A stretch of 64,000 nucleotides of DNA from Oscheius tipulae (Eukaryota > Nematoda > Chromadorea > Rhabditida > Rhabditidae), in NCBI GenBank assembly GCA_037178975.1, contig JASJZH010000002.1, positions 3,348,001 through 3,412,000 on the forward strand. Direction: 5' to 3'. The translations under genes were made by a program, and so were the position numbers. The notes below the pieces were generated by a model. That model did no database searches. It had not been told where the DNA came from and saw nothing but the letters and a program-made list of their open reading frames with translations. Positions 31,082 to 42,606 of the stretch are shown piece by piece; within the stretch, counting starts at the first letter, position 1; each line of letters opens with the position of its first letter.

Positions 31082-32747
31082 TCAACGGGTAGAAGAGGAC
31101 ATTTCATCGTCGGTCTGGTCCTTTCCGATCCGACTCACGTGTTTGTGCTTCTTGTTGAACTGCTCGATGTACTCGTCTGCGCTCAACTTCTCCGTGTTCG
31201 CCGCAAAATATCTAGGAGTTTTTATTAATCTAAAAAAATCAAAAGGGCATACTTTTCAGGAATGTTGACTCGAAGAACGTCGGGGAGCATGAAGGGCTTG
31301 AGCCAACCAACCAAGGGACTCTGTCCGGCCACGTAGAGGACCTGTGAGTGATAGAAAAGAAGACCGTCGACGCCGAAACTGAAAAGAAGAGGGGTATTTT
31401 GCGAGAATCAGGGTCCAAGGGACGTAATTCGGGCCCAACCAATGATTCTTGCAGTTGGAGCGTTAACCGACAGCGCCGTTCACTATTCAAAAACACTTGA
31501 ATTTAGGTGCCGAAATGAGCATAGACAGTGCCTTTTTTGGGGAAGCTAGTAAATTGTTAATAAAAAAATAGTCAGAACCAAAACAAAAAACAAAAATAAC
31601 CTACTCGAACTCCGTATTCATCATCTTTTCCATCTCCTTAGTGTCACATCGACATGCCGGAAGCTGTTTGAAGACGAATTTGCAAGATTTCGTGCTGACA
31701 GCAAGCTGCGGGTTCTCTTCTACGTGAGACTGGAGGAAGAAGCGACGATTGTCGAAGGGAAAGTCGTAGTAGACATTGCCACTCCAGCAGAGAATGTCCA
31801 GAAGGTAGAAGGTCTGTCCGGCTAGAATGCAGTCCAGAATCGTGTATCTCCCTAAATTTAATGATGAAATAAGAAAAAAGAGAAAGGTACCGCTACGACA
31901 AGGAAGCTGTGACTTGAACTGGTGAAGGAGACGGCCGCCCTTCGAATATGCTGTTGTGATGCCCTGGAAAAAATGAATTGGGAAGATTCTAAAGCCAATA
32001 GGTTTATCATAAGTGCATTTTCAACTGTCAAAATCAGTGCAACCAACTGCTGAAAACTCTATTGACATAGCCACCAAGTCACGAAAAATTGGGTATTCGG
32101 CAAGAAGGTTTGGTATCTCATAAGAGTTTTGTGGCATCAACCGCGTAAAAAAAATGTCAACTTGTGATCCTGTTCCTGTTCAGTATACAACGCTAGGATT
32201 TACAAATCTGATCGGATAGGCCAGGCCAACCTTGTAAACAGCGGACAGAGTGACCGAGGCAATCTTTTGAATCGACGCCCATCCACACAAGGCGTACCTC
32301 CGTGGCAACGACGAGAACTCTCCTTCCAACAGGAGACGGGACCATAATCCAATCATCCGAGAGCTTCTCAGGAATATCGACAAGCCATTCGCTGGTCATG
32401 AGCTCGTTGTCGTATCTATTCCTTCGCCGCTCCTTCTTCATCGAATAGTCCATCGCCTCCGTTTGTTCTCCTTCTTCCGTCTCCTCTTCTTCGTCACTTT
32501 CTAAGTTTTCGGCCAAATTTCTCATGTGATTCTGGGCGTCGAGACGTCGATTCCGCTGTCGTTCGAGAGCGTCACGACGTCTGTCTGCCTGCTGTTCGGC
32601 TGCCTTCTCAACGTTTTTGTACTGACAGAAACGGGGATGCTGGCCTAAAATTTGATTTGTATGTATAAACGAATAAAAAATACCAAGGGCGGAGGGATCC
32701 ACCTTGGACTCGGTCATCAGATTGGTAAGCTCGTCTATATCGGCCAT
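31082..32747 (-). CDS. SNUPN: Snurportin-1, snRNP import adaptor
   Basis: Adaptor that binds the trimethylguanosine cap of spliceosomal snRNAs and importin-beta to bring snRNPs into the nucleus. The N-terminus ([20 protein letters not shown]) is followed by the importin-beta-binding segment [20 protein letters not shown] and [20 protein letters not shown], an acidic stretch, then cap-binding-domain blocks [94 protein letters not shown] and [40 protein letters not shown]. These are colinear with human snurportin. The acceptor ctttag is directly before the ATG. It sits 141 bp after the NOL6 stop and 75 bp before TRIC-B, consistent with an operon. Confidence 0.93.
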
Positions 32748-32888
32748 CTAAAGACATTTTTTACTATTAAATTCTCATGAATAGGTATAATTTAATGCTT
32801 AAAACATGAGAAATGTCATGAAACAAGTTCTTGGAAAGTTTATAACAAGGAAACAGACAACAACGCAATAACAAGAACAACAAAATGA

Positions 32889-35521
32889 TTAGAAATTTTT
32901 CTCTATCGATCTGATGATACTCTTGCCCATAACTTCAATCTTCTCAATGATCTCTTCCCGACTTGGGTGAACTTTTTCCCGGCTTTTAGTCAAGTTATCG
33001 CCGCTCCGAGAGACCTGAGTACCTTATACACGACAATAACTAAGTAAACGAACCTTGGCGGGAACACCTTCCCCTATCGGCTTGAATTTGACAGCAATCT
33101 TGTCGCTTCCGTACTTGTTGTAAAAGAAGAGGGCTACTGAGCCAAGGCTGTTCTGCAGGGCGACAACGAGATCGGTTACTGGGTCGAAATCGACAACGGG
33201 AAGACCCTAAAACTCCACTTTTAGTTGAAAAATTGTGATGGTGCAGTGGTAGTAGGCGCTAGTACAAATATCAGGGTCCTACCTTCGATCCCGCCTGATG
33301 CAGAATGATTATAAAGCAAGACAAACCTTCAACTCTCCATTCTCGACCATCTCCACAGCCCTCGTGACCATTTTTCGATGGCAGCTCAAGACGAGATCAT
33401 AGTTCTTGAATGTGCTCTGGGTGACAGATCCGAGCAGATCCACGACGGCCTCTTTTGTCAATCCCTCATCGATTATTCTAAGGGAGTTTGTGGCCAGAGC
33501 GACGAGTCGTTTCAGCATTTGCGGAGAGGGATCTTTTGTCCATCTGTATCGAATTTTGGTAAAAAATGAAAGGAAGAGGGCCAACTTGTTGCCCAAATGA
33601 TCCTCGTTGGTTATGATGACCATCGGGGGAAGAACTGGGCGCATTTTGATGAAGTTCAGCTCAAGATTGTCCAATTCTTCATGGGTCCATTGCGAATCGA
33701 AATTTACGAACAGGGGCTGGGAGAGCCAGCTATGCTTGGCCAGCAGTTTCAGGCAGCGGCGGAAGGCGCACAAGGACGAGCTGTAATGGTCGATTTTGTA
33801 CAAGAAGTACAAAGAAAAGTACCCCGGTTCCGATTTATCCTTACTCTCCAATGCGGCGGCTACCAGTAGCTCAGTGGCGAAATCTGTCAAAATGCCGGAC
33901 ATCTGGTGTGCGCCGAGCCATCTGCAAGTGTTTGGCATTAGGAAACTGAGGGAATAGACTAACAGTTTAAAAAGTTGGACTGTCGAGGAGAAGAAACTGC
34001 TTTTGAGGGAGAAGGAATGGAGCGAGGACGCCAGCTGCAGTTCCGAGACAAATCTGAATTCGGATTAGACTAAACTTGAGGATATGATACTTTTTTTGGA
34101 AGCTGGAATGAGCTCTTCCCTCGGGAGTGGCTTTGATGCGAGAGGCGCCGTTCTCCTTGAGGCTGTTGACCCGGCCTTCCAGCAGCCTCTGCAGCTTGTC
34201 GTTGACGATAATCAGACGGAAGACAATTTCGTCCTGAAAATGTTCAGTAGCAGAAGATGATTGACGTAACTCCGAAAGTTAGGACAAGATTATAGCCAGA
34301 TCCACAGATTCATGGACATTTTCTTCCGGGAAAACTAAAGGCGATTCGAAAACTGCATACCTGAACAACGTAGAGATGTTCCTCAGTCGGAACAGCAATC
34401 AGCTTGTGGCTTGTCTTTAACTGCTCGGCTATTTGGAGATAGAAGGCCGCGGTCAGTTTCTTGATGGCCTCTACATCGTCTCCCCACTTGGTTGAATAGG
34501 CCATCTTGATGAAGACCTCGACAGTGGGCGTAAATTTCGGGAGAAGATGAGACGTCGGCAGATAGCGTCCTTCCTGCAGTTTGCCGCCAATTGCTGCCTT
34601 GGTCAGCTCGCATTGCGGTTCGGTACCGCGTAAAAATGGACTGACACCGTGGATATTCGTGACGGAAAGGGACAGATTCTTCAGGCTACGAAGAGCTGTG
34701 CTTAGGGAGCTGAAGGCCGTATCTGAAGGTGTTTTGACGTCAGAAACAATTCTTTTAAAATCTCACTAATCTCGTCGTTATACTTCTTGACCACTGTCGG
34801 ATCGTAGAAAGAACTTTTCCAGGCTACGGCCTCGTCTGTCAGACCGAAATTTCTAGAACATCTGCAGTTTTAGGGTAAAAATCAACGAACTTGATGAGAA
34901 GAAATCGGAGAATTGTCTTGACAACAGCCGGAGACGGCTCCTCGCCCCAGACCATGCATTCACAAACACGGCTGTCTGCGAATCTGCGGAGAGCGGAACC
35001 TCCATGCCAGAAGGTCCGGAACTCTGGGGAAGAAATTGAAGACAAAAAAAAAGAAATACCTCGTGCAGAAGGATCGTTGGCCACGGGTCCGACAGTGAGA
35101 GGATTGTTCCACAGCTGCGTAACTCGGAATCCGATTAGAACGTTGATTTTCTCCTTCCGTTTCAATCTCTCAGCAATTTTTAGGGTTCCACCGGACTTGT
35201 CAGAGAAATGATAGCCTATTTGTTCGAATCGTTCGCCAAGACCCGTGGCAAAAAGCTTGAAATCAGATTTTAGTACTAAAATGAGGGAAAGACCCACCTG
35301 GAAACATTTTTTCATTAGCTGGGACAGCTTGGTATTGGGATCGACTTTTTCTGATCCAAATTTGGAGGTGATCTGTTTGAATTCAGCCGCCGTAAATGAT
35401 AATCTGAAAGTAAAATGTATGGAAAGGAATAAGGGAAGAGTTACCTGAAATACTCATCAAAAGTGTCAAGGAAATGCTCGCCATCCTTTACAAAGTCGTC
35501 GAAAAATAATGGCTCTACCAT
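32889..35521 (-). CDS. NOL6: NOL6/Nrap-family nucleolar protein, lacks N-terminal third
   Basis: Component of the small-subunit processome (UTP22/Nrap) in 18S rRNA maturation. Matches start at the middle of the family: MVEPLFFDDFVKDGEHFLDT, then LGERFEQIGYHFSDKSGGTL, EFRTFWHGGSALRRFADSRV, CECMVWGEEPS, YLPTSHLLPKFTPTVEVFIK, HKLIAVPTEEHLYVVQ, LWLGAHQMSGILTDFATELL, PLFVNFDSQWTHEELDNLEL, PPMVIITNEDHLGN and the near-terminal GLPVVDFDPVTDLVVALQNS, LGSVALFFYNKYGSDKIAVK. About 720 aa against about 1,146 in human: roughly the first 450 residues, with the nucleotidyltransferase-like part, are not found. An in-frame TAG lies between the upstream ttcag acceptor and the ATG at 35521, so the start is firm for this transcript; no missing exons were recognised upstream to 36.5 kb. 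One intron is enlarged by a tRNA-like insert (33238-33299). Confidence 0.85.
33238..33299 (+). repeat. tRNA-like insert in a NOL6 intron
   Basis: TGGTGCAGTGGTAG resembles box A, TAGG...CCTA can pair, and CCTTCGATCCCGCC resembles box B. It occupies most of an intron of about 117 nt, where neighbours are near 40 nt. It resembles the 22199-22262 element. Confidence 0.45.
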
Positions 35522-36543
35522 TTGGACCTCTTTCTAGATCTGAAAAGTGAATATTTGGCCGGTGAAAGTAGCGAGAGAGGACATTAATCAAATGGAAATA
35601 CGAAACTCTCCGCTGGGACTGAACGTTTTCAATGGAACGGGGCAGCCATGAGATTGCTCTTTTCAACGGGAAGGTCTCCCTCGGGAAAAAGGCAACGAGA
35701 AGGAAAACACGAAAAAAAACAGTAAAGATACAAGGCAGGAGACAATAAAACAAAAGTTTCTACCGTATTTAGGTAAACACTTGCTTGTTATACTTGTTGG
35801 TTTCTTTTGTCATCGAAACGACAACAACCAGAGTATGGCCATTATTGCAAGATGGTCAGAATTTTACACGGGAAAAAGGCTATACAAAACGCGAATTAGA
35901 TGTAAAGAAAAACAAATAAAGCATGTTTGAAAGCGTGTCACTACAGTATGCAAGGTTTTTTTTAAATGAAGTTACAATATAAAACGGAGTTTCGACTGCT
36001 AGTAAAGTGAGATTAGTAGTTTTTTGTTGTCCTTCACCACAACTTTGCGTTCTGAATCTCTGAACTGTTTGGGGCTATCGAACATGCTGAACACGAGAAA
36101 AACTCGTGTGAAAGACTTAAAGCGAGTGACCGGACCTTTTTTTCGACCATGAGTTTTGATATGGACATTGTAGTGAAAAACTCGCTGATTACGGAGGTGC
36201 ACTTCTTTTTTGTTTTATCATTGATTATCACCATAATATAAGCTCGCAAAGTTGCTACTCCAGAACAAAAGTTACCATTTGCCGAACGCAGTACTTTTCA
36301 GCCTTGTCTCGACAAGTCACGCGCTTTTTGGCAAGTGAAGGCTAGTTCCAGAGAAAAGTATTCAGTCGACTACGACTTGTCAAATCACCTGAATCTTAAC
36401 TTTTGCGAACTAGAAAGGGTGCGGACACACGCTTTAAGAAAACCGGGGGAAAACCGTGCGCAAGTTGTTTTTGCAGTGTTTAGCCATCTTTCGATGTTTC
36501 TCCATGTTTTTTCTTCAAGGATCCGCTAATTTTTAGACAACTT
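35522..36543. other. Divergent intergenic region
   Basis: One kilobase between the divergently read NOL6 and polo-kinase genes. AT-rich; it probably holds both promoters. No NOL6 N-terminal exon or other gene was recognised. Confidence 0.5.
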
Positions 36544-38729
36544 ATGTCTACAGTTGAGAGTGACGCACACGCTAATCTCCTCTGGCGAGGAGACGTACTG
36601 ACCAGAGTGAGCAAAGGCCGCCTCAAAGAGTACAGGATTCTCGACTTTCTGGGTAAGGTCAGTTTATTCTCTCTTTCTTAACAAATATTCATTTTCAGGG
36701 CAGTTATGGAGATGTCTTCGCAGCTGAGAGCAATCTGATGAACAACTACGTGGCGGTGAAGGTCTTCGACGCAGAGAGACATGCAAAACGCAGCTCAAAG
36801 AAGGAGCGAAAGCTTGAACATGCAAAGGAGAGAATCGCCCAAGAGTTGAGCATCCATAAGTTAGTTGCTTGCTTTGTTCGGGTTGAAACTTCGTATGTTT
36901 CAGTAGATTATCCCATCCGGGAATCGTAAAGACGCTCGACTCTTTCACCAACGGCCAAGAGCGATATTACCTGGTGATGGAGCTATGCCAGTCCAAGACG
37001 CTCCAGGACATCATCGTCGAAGAGCACTGTATGCTTTGTGTTTCCTTCCTCCTTCATATTCCTTCTATCAGCCGTCAACGGCTATTTCGACGACTCGAAG
37101 GCGTCTAATTACACTAATCAGATCTGCGAGGCATTGAAATACCTGGCCAAAAATAAAATCTTCCATCGAGACATAAAGCCAGGGAACTGCCTCATTGGTT
37201 TGTAATATTTTTTCTCCTCGTCTAACAATATGTTTCAGCTCATTCTGGAGAAATCAAGCTGGCCGATTTTGGCCTGGCCTGCCATTACAGCCAGGCTGTT
37301 CCGAACAGCATGAATGGCACACCCAATTACCTCAGCCCAGAGGTAATAGCCAAAGGAGCCCATCAGCCGGCCAGCGAGATCTGGTCGCTCGGTGCCACCA
37401 TCTACTGCATGCTCGTCAAAGTCCCGCCATTCGCAAGCGAGACGGTCGATGAAACTTACAGACGCATTAAACAAGGAACCTACACGTGAAGATGTCTTGT
37501 TTTGGTCAAAACATACGAGCTTCAGATATCCAAATCGGACAAGAGTCAGCCCGGAAGCCCAGGAATTGATCAGAGACTGCCTCCAGCCACAGCCCGAAAG
37601 ACGCATCGGCATCAACTTTATTCAACAGTACAAATGGCTTCAGCACACTCTGAACGGAAACTACCCACTAATGAGAAACAGCATTTCGAGCGATCCATAC
37701 AGAGTGCCCACGACGAGCATCATCCAGCTAGCTGTATGTCTATTCTTTTCATCGAGAACACGCTCTCTCTTCAGGATACAGTATCTCCCAGTCCGTCGAT
37801 CGATTCGGGCTTCCACTCGGAACACGATCTGTACTACGAGGCCAAAAAGAATCATGGCAATCTTCTGGTTCATATCGCAAAGTATCAGGAAGCTCTGGTC
37901 CGAGTGAAAAGTTATTTTGTCCTTCCTTCTAATTTAATACGCATTTTTCAGACAAACAGCTACACCTATTCCCCACCGTTTTCCCGCCGTTTGCCGTAGC
38001 CAAATGGGCGAAGTACGATGTGGGACTCGCTTGCGAACTCACAAACGGCACGGTGACGGTCAAATTCCGTGACGGAGTCTGTATCAACTGGCCGTGAGTA
38101 TCGTCCTCTTTCTCGCAAAAACATCTGATCCAGAGACAATTCGATGTTCGCCATCCGGGCCTGGAGTCCGTTCATTAAGCCGGAACTGATGCCTCTGACG
38201 GAGAGGGTCTCGGAAGATGACCAGACCAGATTCTCGCGAATTCGCGGCATGAGGAATTACATGAAGTCGCTGAACTGCGCCAGTTTGGACACCGACAGAT
38301 CCCCGAAGCCTATCGAGCAGATTCCTTACCTAATTCATTATCGTCGTGATGGGCGCAGAATCTTCCTACTCTTCAATGAGGGCACAGTACATGTATGTTT
38401 TCCTACTACTTGTCCCTAAAAGCCCATCTTCAGATCCAGCTAGAGTCGGGTGTGAAAGTTGTCCTCTGGAAAGAATACACCATAGACTACGTCGGAATTG
38501 CATTCATTTGGAGAGACGCACCACCAGTCGCGTATCGCTGTGGTGCCATCGGTTGCCCAAGGTCCTTCCGCATCGACGACTCCAGAGTCCCTTTGTATCA
38601 TTCCGAGAAGTTTATTCATTTACCTGATTTTCCACAAAAAATCGTTTTAGAACAAAAGAATCTGTCGAGCAGACACTCGACTGGCTGAGCAAGGAGCTGA
38701 CCAACTTCTCCAACGACCGTCCCTATTAA
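36544..38729 (+). CDS. Divergent polo-like kinase
   Basis: Ser/Thr kinase plus two polo boxes. Kinase motifs: glycine loop FLGKGSYGDVFAAE, VAVKVFD (catalytic Lys), LVMELC hinge, HRDIKPGN catalytic loop, LADFGLA, GTPNYLSPEV, EIWSLGATIYCMLVKVPPF and ETYRRIKQGTY, the last typical of PLK1-type enzymes. The activation-loop position of PLK1 Thr210 is Ser (NSMNGTPNY). A linker of about 60 residues leads to polo box 1 (VAKWAKYDVGLACELTNGTV, with the Trp corresponding to PLK1 Trp414), the intervening helix RIRGMRNYMKSLN, and polo box 2 (YLIHYRRDGRRIFLLFNEGT, then VHIQLESGVKVVLW), ending WLSKELTNFSNDRPY. About 620 aa. In polo box 2 the PLK1 His538 of the phosphate pincer is not conserved, while the Lys seems to be. 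The ATG is 7 nt after a tttttag acceptor. Confidence 0.85.
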
Positions 38730-39143
38730 AATCCTACCTGTTCCCGTAGGTATTTCCCCTGTTATTTTCCCTTTCCCCCGTTGAGTTTGTTGTTTTGTTA
38801 TGTCACTTCATATTAATCATCTTATATATAAATCATCCTAACAGTCTCGTGCAAAGAACAAATTTATTACCGGACAGATTCGCTAGCATGCGGCAGCTAC
38901 AAGAGGGTGTATTGAAATCAAAGGGGGTATCACATTCTTTTTTTAGGTGTGGGAACGAACCGATATCTCACAGAACCGCATCTTGAGCAGTACAAAAACC
39001 CGAACGAGAAGAAAATATAGTAGAGGGGAAGGCGAATCTAGCACGAGTGCGAGTCATCATTATGCAGAAGGCGGGCAGTGTCCGAGGACTGTCGAGACAG
39101 CGCCGGGGATCTAAATCCTTGGTTCTATTGGCTCTTGTTTTAT
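38730..39143. other. Tail-to-tail intergenic spacer
   Basis: About 410 bp between the convergent PLK and MFSD14 stops. No gene seen. Confidence 0.55.
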
Positions 39144-39144
39144 T
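39139..39144 (-). terminator. Poly(A) signal overlapping the MFSD14 stop
   Basis: On the minus strand AATAAA shares its first A with the last base of the TGA stop. Confidence 0.65.
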
Positions 39145-42100
39145 CACCTTCGAAGATACTTGCTCCCGGTTGTGGTGGGAGAGAGCGAAGCATTGCACAA
39201 GAGGGCGAAAAGGACGAGAACAGCTCCGACGAGGAAAGGTGGTCCTGGGACCAGTTGCCAGTCGAAGGCTGGCTTGTCTGGCTAAATTTTTTGTTTAAAT
39301 CGATGAAAAAGGGTGTCCTACTACAAGAGACTCGTTCCTTCTCGGCGAGAGGATCTTCTCATTCAGCGGAGCCGGTCGGATCCGAACTGGCGGAAATTGA
39401 ACTCCGAGATGCCCGTTCTCATCGTCCAGATTCACGTCGAAGATGTAAAAGACGAGGCCGAAAAGGGCAGGACCGAAGCCTGGAATTGGTTTGGGTTGTG
39501 GGCGTGTTTGAACGCTGTGTTATGGGATTCTTTGGACCTTTTGAGCGGAAGTGGGTCGCTATTATAGCCAGCTTCATGGGCAGAAAAGAGGCAAGACTAC
39601 TGACAATACAGAACATGAAGATACTTGTAGTTTTTGCTCACATTTGTTGGGATTTGTTACTGTTCCCAAAGCCCCTAAGCATCGCGTCACTTTCTGAAGA
39701 TATATGTCCCATTTTCAGGTTTCGTCCCATCTATTCTATAATTAACATTCAGCCAAATAGGTGAGGATAACAATCCTATCACTTATGGTTCAGTAGGCCG
39801 GAAGGTTTCTATTTGGATCGGAAGCCCTTGTAATACAGGACCACTACACGTATACATCTAGTAGATTCAGTGTCAGACACACTCACGGTCAAAAAAGGGT
39901 GAAACTGTAAAGAAAGTCACCTGAACAGAGTCCTCTTATGCCTGTGATGACTCCTTGAACAGTTCCCTGCTTGTCCTTGTCGGCCAGAATGCTCACAAAG
40001 GAGCTAATCGACGGATATGTGATACTGCTCAAAGCTGCCAAGACTCCAGCTCCCCACATCATCCAATAGCTGAAATTCTTGTTATCTCACATCGAAAGGG
40101 TGTCTTACCTTGTACTGAGTCCATACCAGGTCAACTGGATGAGTTGAAAGACGAGTCCCAGGGTGATGGTGTGCTTGGTCCCGACCCAATTGGTCAGAAG
40201 AGACAGAACACCGGTCTGCGCGATGACCGAAAGGATTCCTACCAGACCGATGAAAGATGCGACGGCTTCCGGCGAGAAACCTATCATCTGAACGAGGAGA
40301 AAACTTGGAAAACAGGTAGAAAGACTTACCAATTTAAGATAGACGAAGAAGCAGGAGAATTGCCCGGATTCAGGTAAGTAGGAGAGAAAGACTATTCCAG
40401 CCAGTTGCATGATCTGAACTCTCTCTTTACGAATCCAAATAGATAGGGAGACTGACCATCTTGTCCTCCCAGATGACTCGAAGAGACATGGTCGGGTCGA
40501 CGGTCTGCCAGTTGATCACGTCGCTGACTACCTTGTCCAAGGGGAGAGATTCAGGGACCATGAAGAAGATGAAGACGACGTCCAGGACAGCTACCAAAGT
40601 GGCCTGAAAGGTTTTTAGTTAGAAGATGTAGTATCTTTCGGTGCTATGATTCGCAACCTCACAGATCTCTATGATCTGTAGGTCAACTTTTATGTTGCCC
40701 TTTGGCCGATCTAACTTATTCATGTGTTTATCCTAGTCAGAAGGTCCCTATCGTCCGGTCTCACAGTCAAGATAGGTCACGCCAGTTCATTTCCCTCTCT
40801 ATTACCTTGCTGTCTCTCAGTGTCTCTCTTACTGTCTCCCACATACACACGGACTAACAGACGGTAAAATATGTACTAGTAGGGAAGAGTTTGAACTGAA
40901 GCAAGAACTCACCAACAGGACGACAGCTTCATCTCCATAGACCTCTGAAATGTAGGCTCCAATCGCTGGTGATGTGACTAGGGAAGCGGCAAAAGTGGCG
41001 GAGACGAGACCATAGGCTGATGATCGTTGCTGAAAGTTCTCTTGCAAGAGAAAGAGATAAACCAAACCGTTTTGTCAGTGATGTCGGCCACATAGGCTAG
41101 AACTACACTGAAGGTTACAGAGAAGAGACCACTGATGCTGAAGAGGGAGAAGTACCACCAGGGACTGATCTTGAGACAGGGGATGGGCATGCAGGTGAAG
41201 AGAACTGTCACAATGAGGAAGATCTTTCTTCCCCAGACGTCGGACAGAGCTCCAATCAATGGGGCACTCAGGAAGGAGAGGATTCCCTAAAAAAATGGAC
41301 ATGATTGGGATCAATGTTCTTGTACTATCGTGACGAGTGAACTCTCTATACAGTACTCCAAATTATTCTCCTACTCATTTCGACTCTCCCAGTCTTACTA
41401 TCTAGCCCTCTTCTCACTACCATCTTCCCTCTACTGTGCCAAGGCCTCTCTAACCCTCTTCCCAAGCAACCACTGAGCCCTGTCTACATAACTCTTATGG
41501 TCACAGTACTGCAAAACAATTCCTGTCAGCCCTGCTGTCTTATTCAAATGTCTACTGTTTCTCTATCCGGTGCTGTACTGTCACATCTCGCTTAGGATCT
41601 TCTACTCTGGATACTTAGTACGCTACCGTTCTGTCGCACTGCCGTCAACCCATACTGCCCAATGTTTTAAAGGTATAATTACCAGACTCGGTGTCAAATC
41701 TTCAGGTAGACACTGACGAACAAAGCTATCAAAGCACTGACGTCGTACCTTACTCTTCCCAACTGACCATCTAATTACCTAATACGTGATATCGGCATGT
41801 CAGCCTGATCTTTTGTCTCTGGCTCACAGACTTTGTTTTTGTTTTCTAGTGATCTACGATCCCCGACTTACAACCACTGATCACGTGACCCATTTCAAAA
41901 ACAACAGGATTTCTCGTCCATTTTCCCAATTGAAAAAGAAGAGAATAAGCTCCTACCTTGATGCCGAGGACGATTCCATTCATGAGGAACTTGTTCTCCG
42001 GGAAGGTTTCGGCCAGAACCTGGAGCGCATACTTTTCTAACCAATCTTGTTAGAACTCACGTTGATAATAGGGACCGTCAGCAGTCCCCAGGCAAAATAT

Positions 42101-42545
42101 TCCAAGAAGATGACCACAAGAGCATGGTAGACCGATGCTCCCTAAACTTTTTCTCTTATCCTACGTTTACAAAAAAAAGACTGCGGCACAACTCGACGCT
42201 AATCTGGGATAACACTTAACAATGTTATTAGCCTTTTCTGTCAAGTATTATCCTAGATTAGAGTTGACAAGACGAGTTAGAAGAGAGTCAAACAGTTCAA
42301 AAAGTACTGGGTCGCTCGCCAGAAGTGTAAGCGACTGGATGTCTTCAGTTTGACAAAATCACCTTTTTGATCGATCGATTCTCCTTCTCGCCCTTCATCT
42401 TCCGTCGACCGAAGAACATTGAAAGGAAAGAACGGGGGCTGCGAAGCATCTTCTCGTCCTGAACTTTCTCCAGATTGAACTGACTATGGAGGGAAATGGA
42501 CACATCGAATTTCAGATTTGTACTGATTCCCACGCTCTGATCCAT
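39144..42545 (-). CDS. MFSD14A: MFSD14 (HIAT1-type) major facilitator transporter
   Basis: Twelve-TM major facilitator protein of the MFSD14/HIAT1 group, likely a vesicular solute carrier (substrate unsettled). A soluble N-terminus (MDQSVGISTNLKFDVSISLH) leads to TM1 ASVYHALVVIFLEYFAWGLL, VLAETFPENKFLMNGIVLGI, the MFS signature GALSDVWGRKIF, CLKISPWWYFSLFSISGLFS, VVLAYVADIT, AYGLVSATFAASLVTSPAIG, FLSYLPESGQFSCFFVYLKL, FSPEAVASFIGLVGILSVIA, YWMMWGAGVLAALSSITYPS, QGTVQGVITGIRGLCSGFGP and VPGPPFLVGAVLVLFALLCN. All are colinear with human MFSD14A. Three introns exceed 250 bp; the first (about 42150-42360) contains a palindromic repeat. The final two exons were found by frame matching (RRNESL to PDKPAFDWQL). 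The ATG is 61 bp after the stop of the upstream gene, with a tttaccag acceptor between, so a two-gene operon is plausible. Confidence 0.92.
42191..42276. repeat. Palindromic repeat, copy B (MITE-like)
   Basis: Arms AATCTGGGATAACACTT and AAGTATTATCCTAGATT plus GAGTTGACAAG, as in 23471-23545. Inserted in the first intron of MFSD14. Confidence 0.65.
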
Positions 42546-42606
42546 CGAACCGGGAGGAATGCTTATTCTTCCGATTCTGGTAAAGGGTTTTGATCACAAA
42601 GATATT

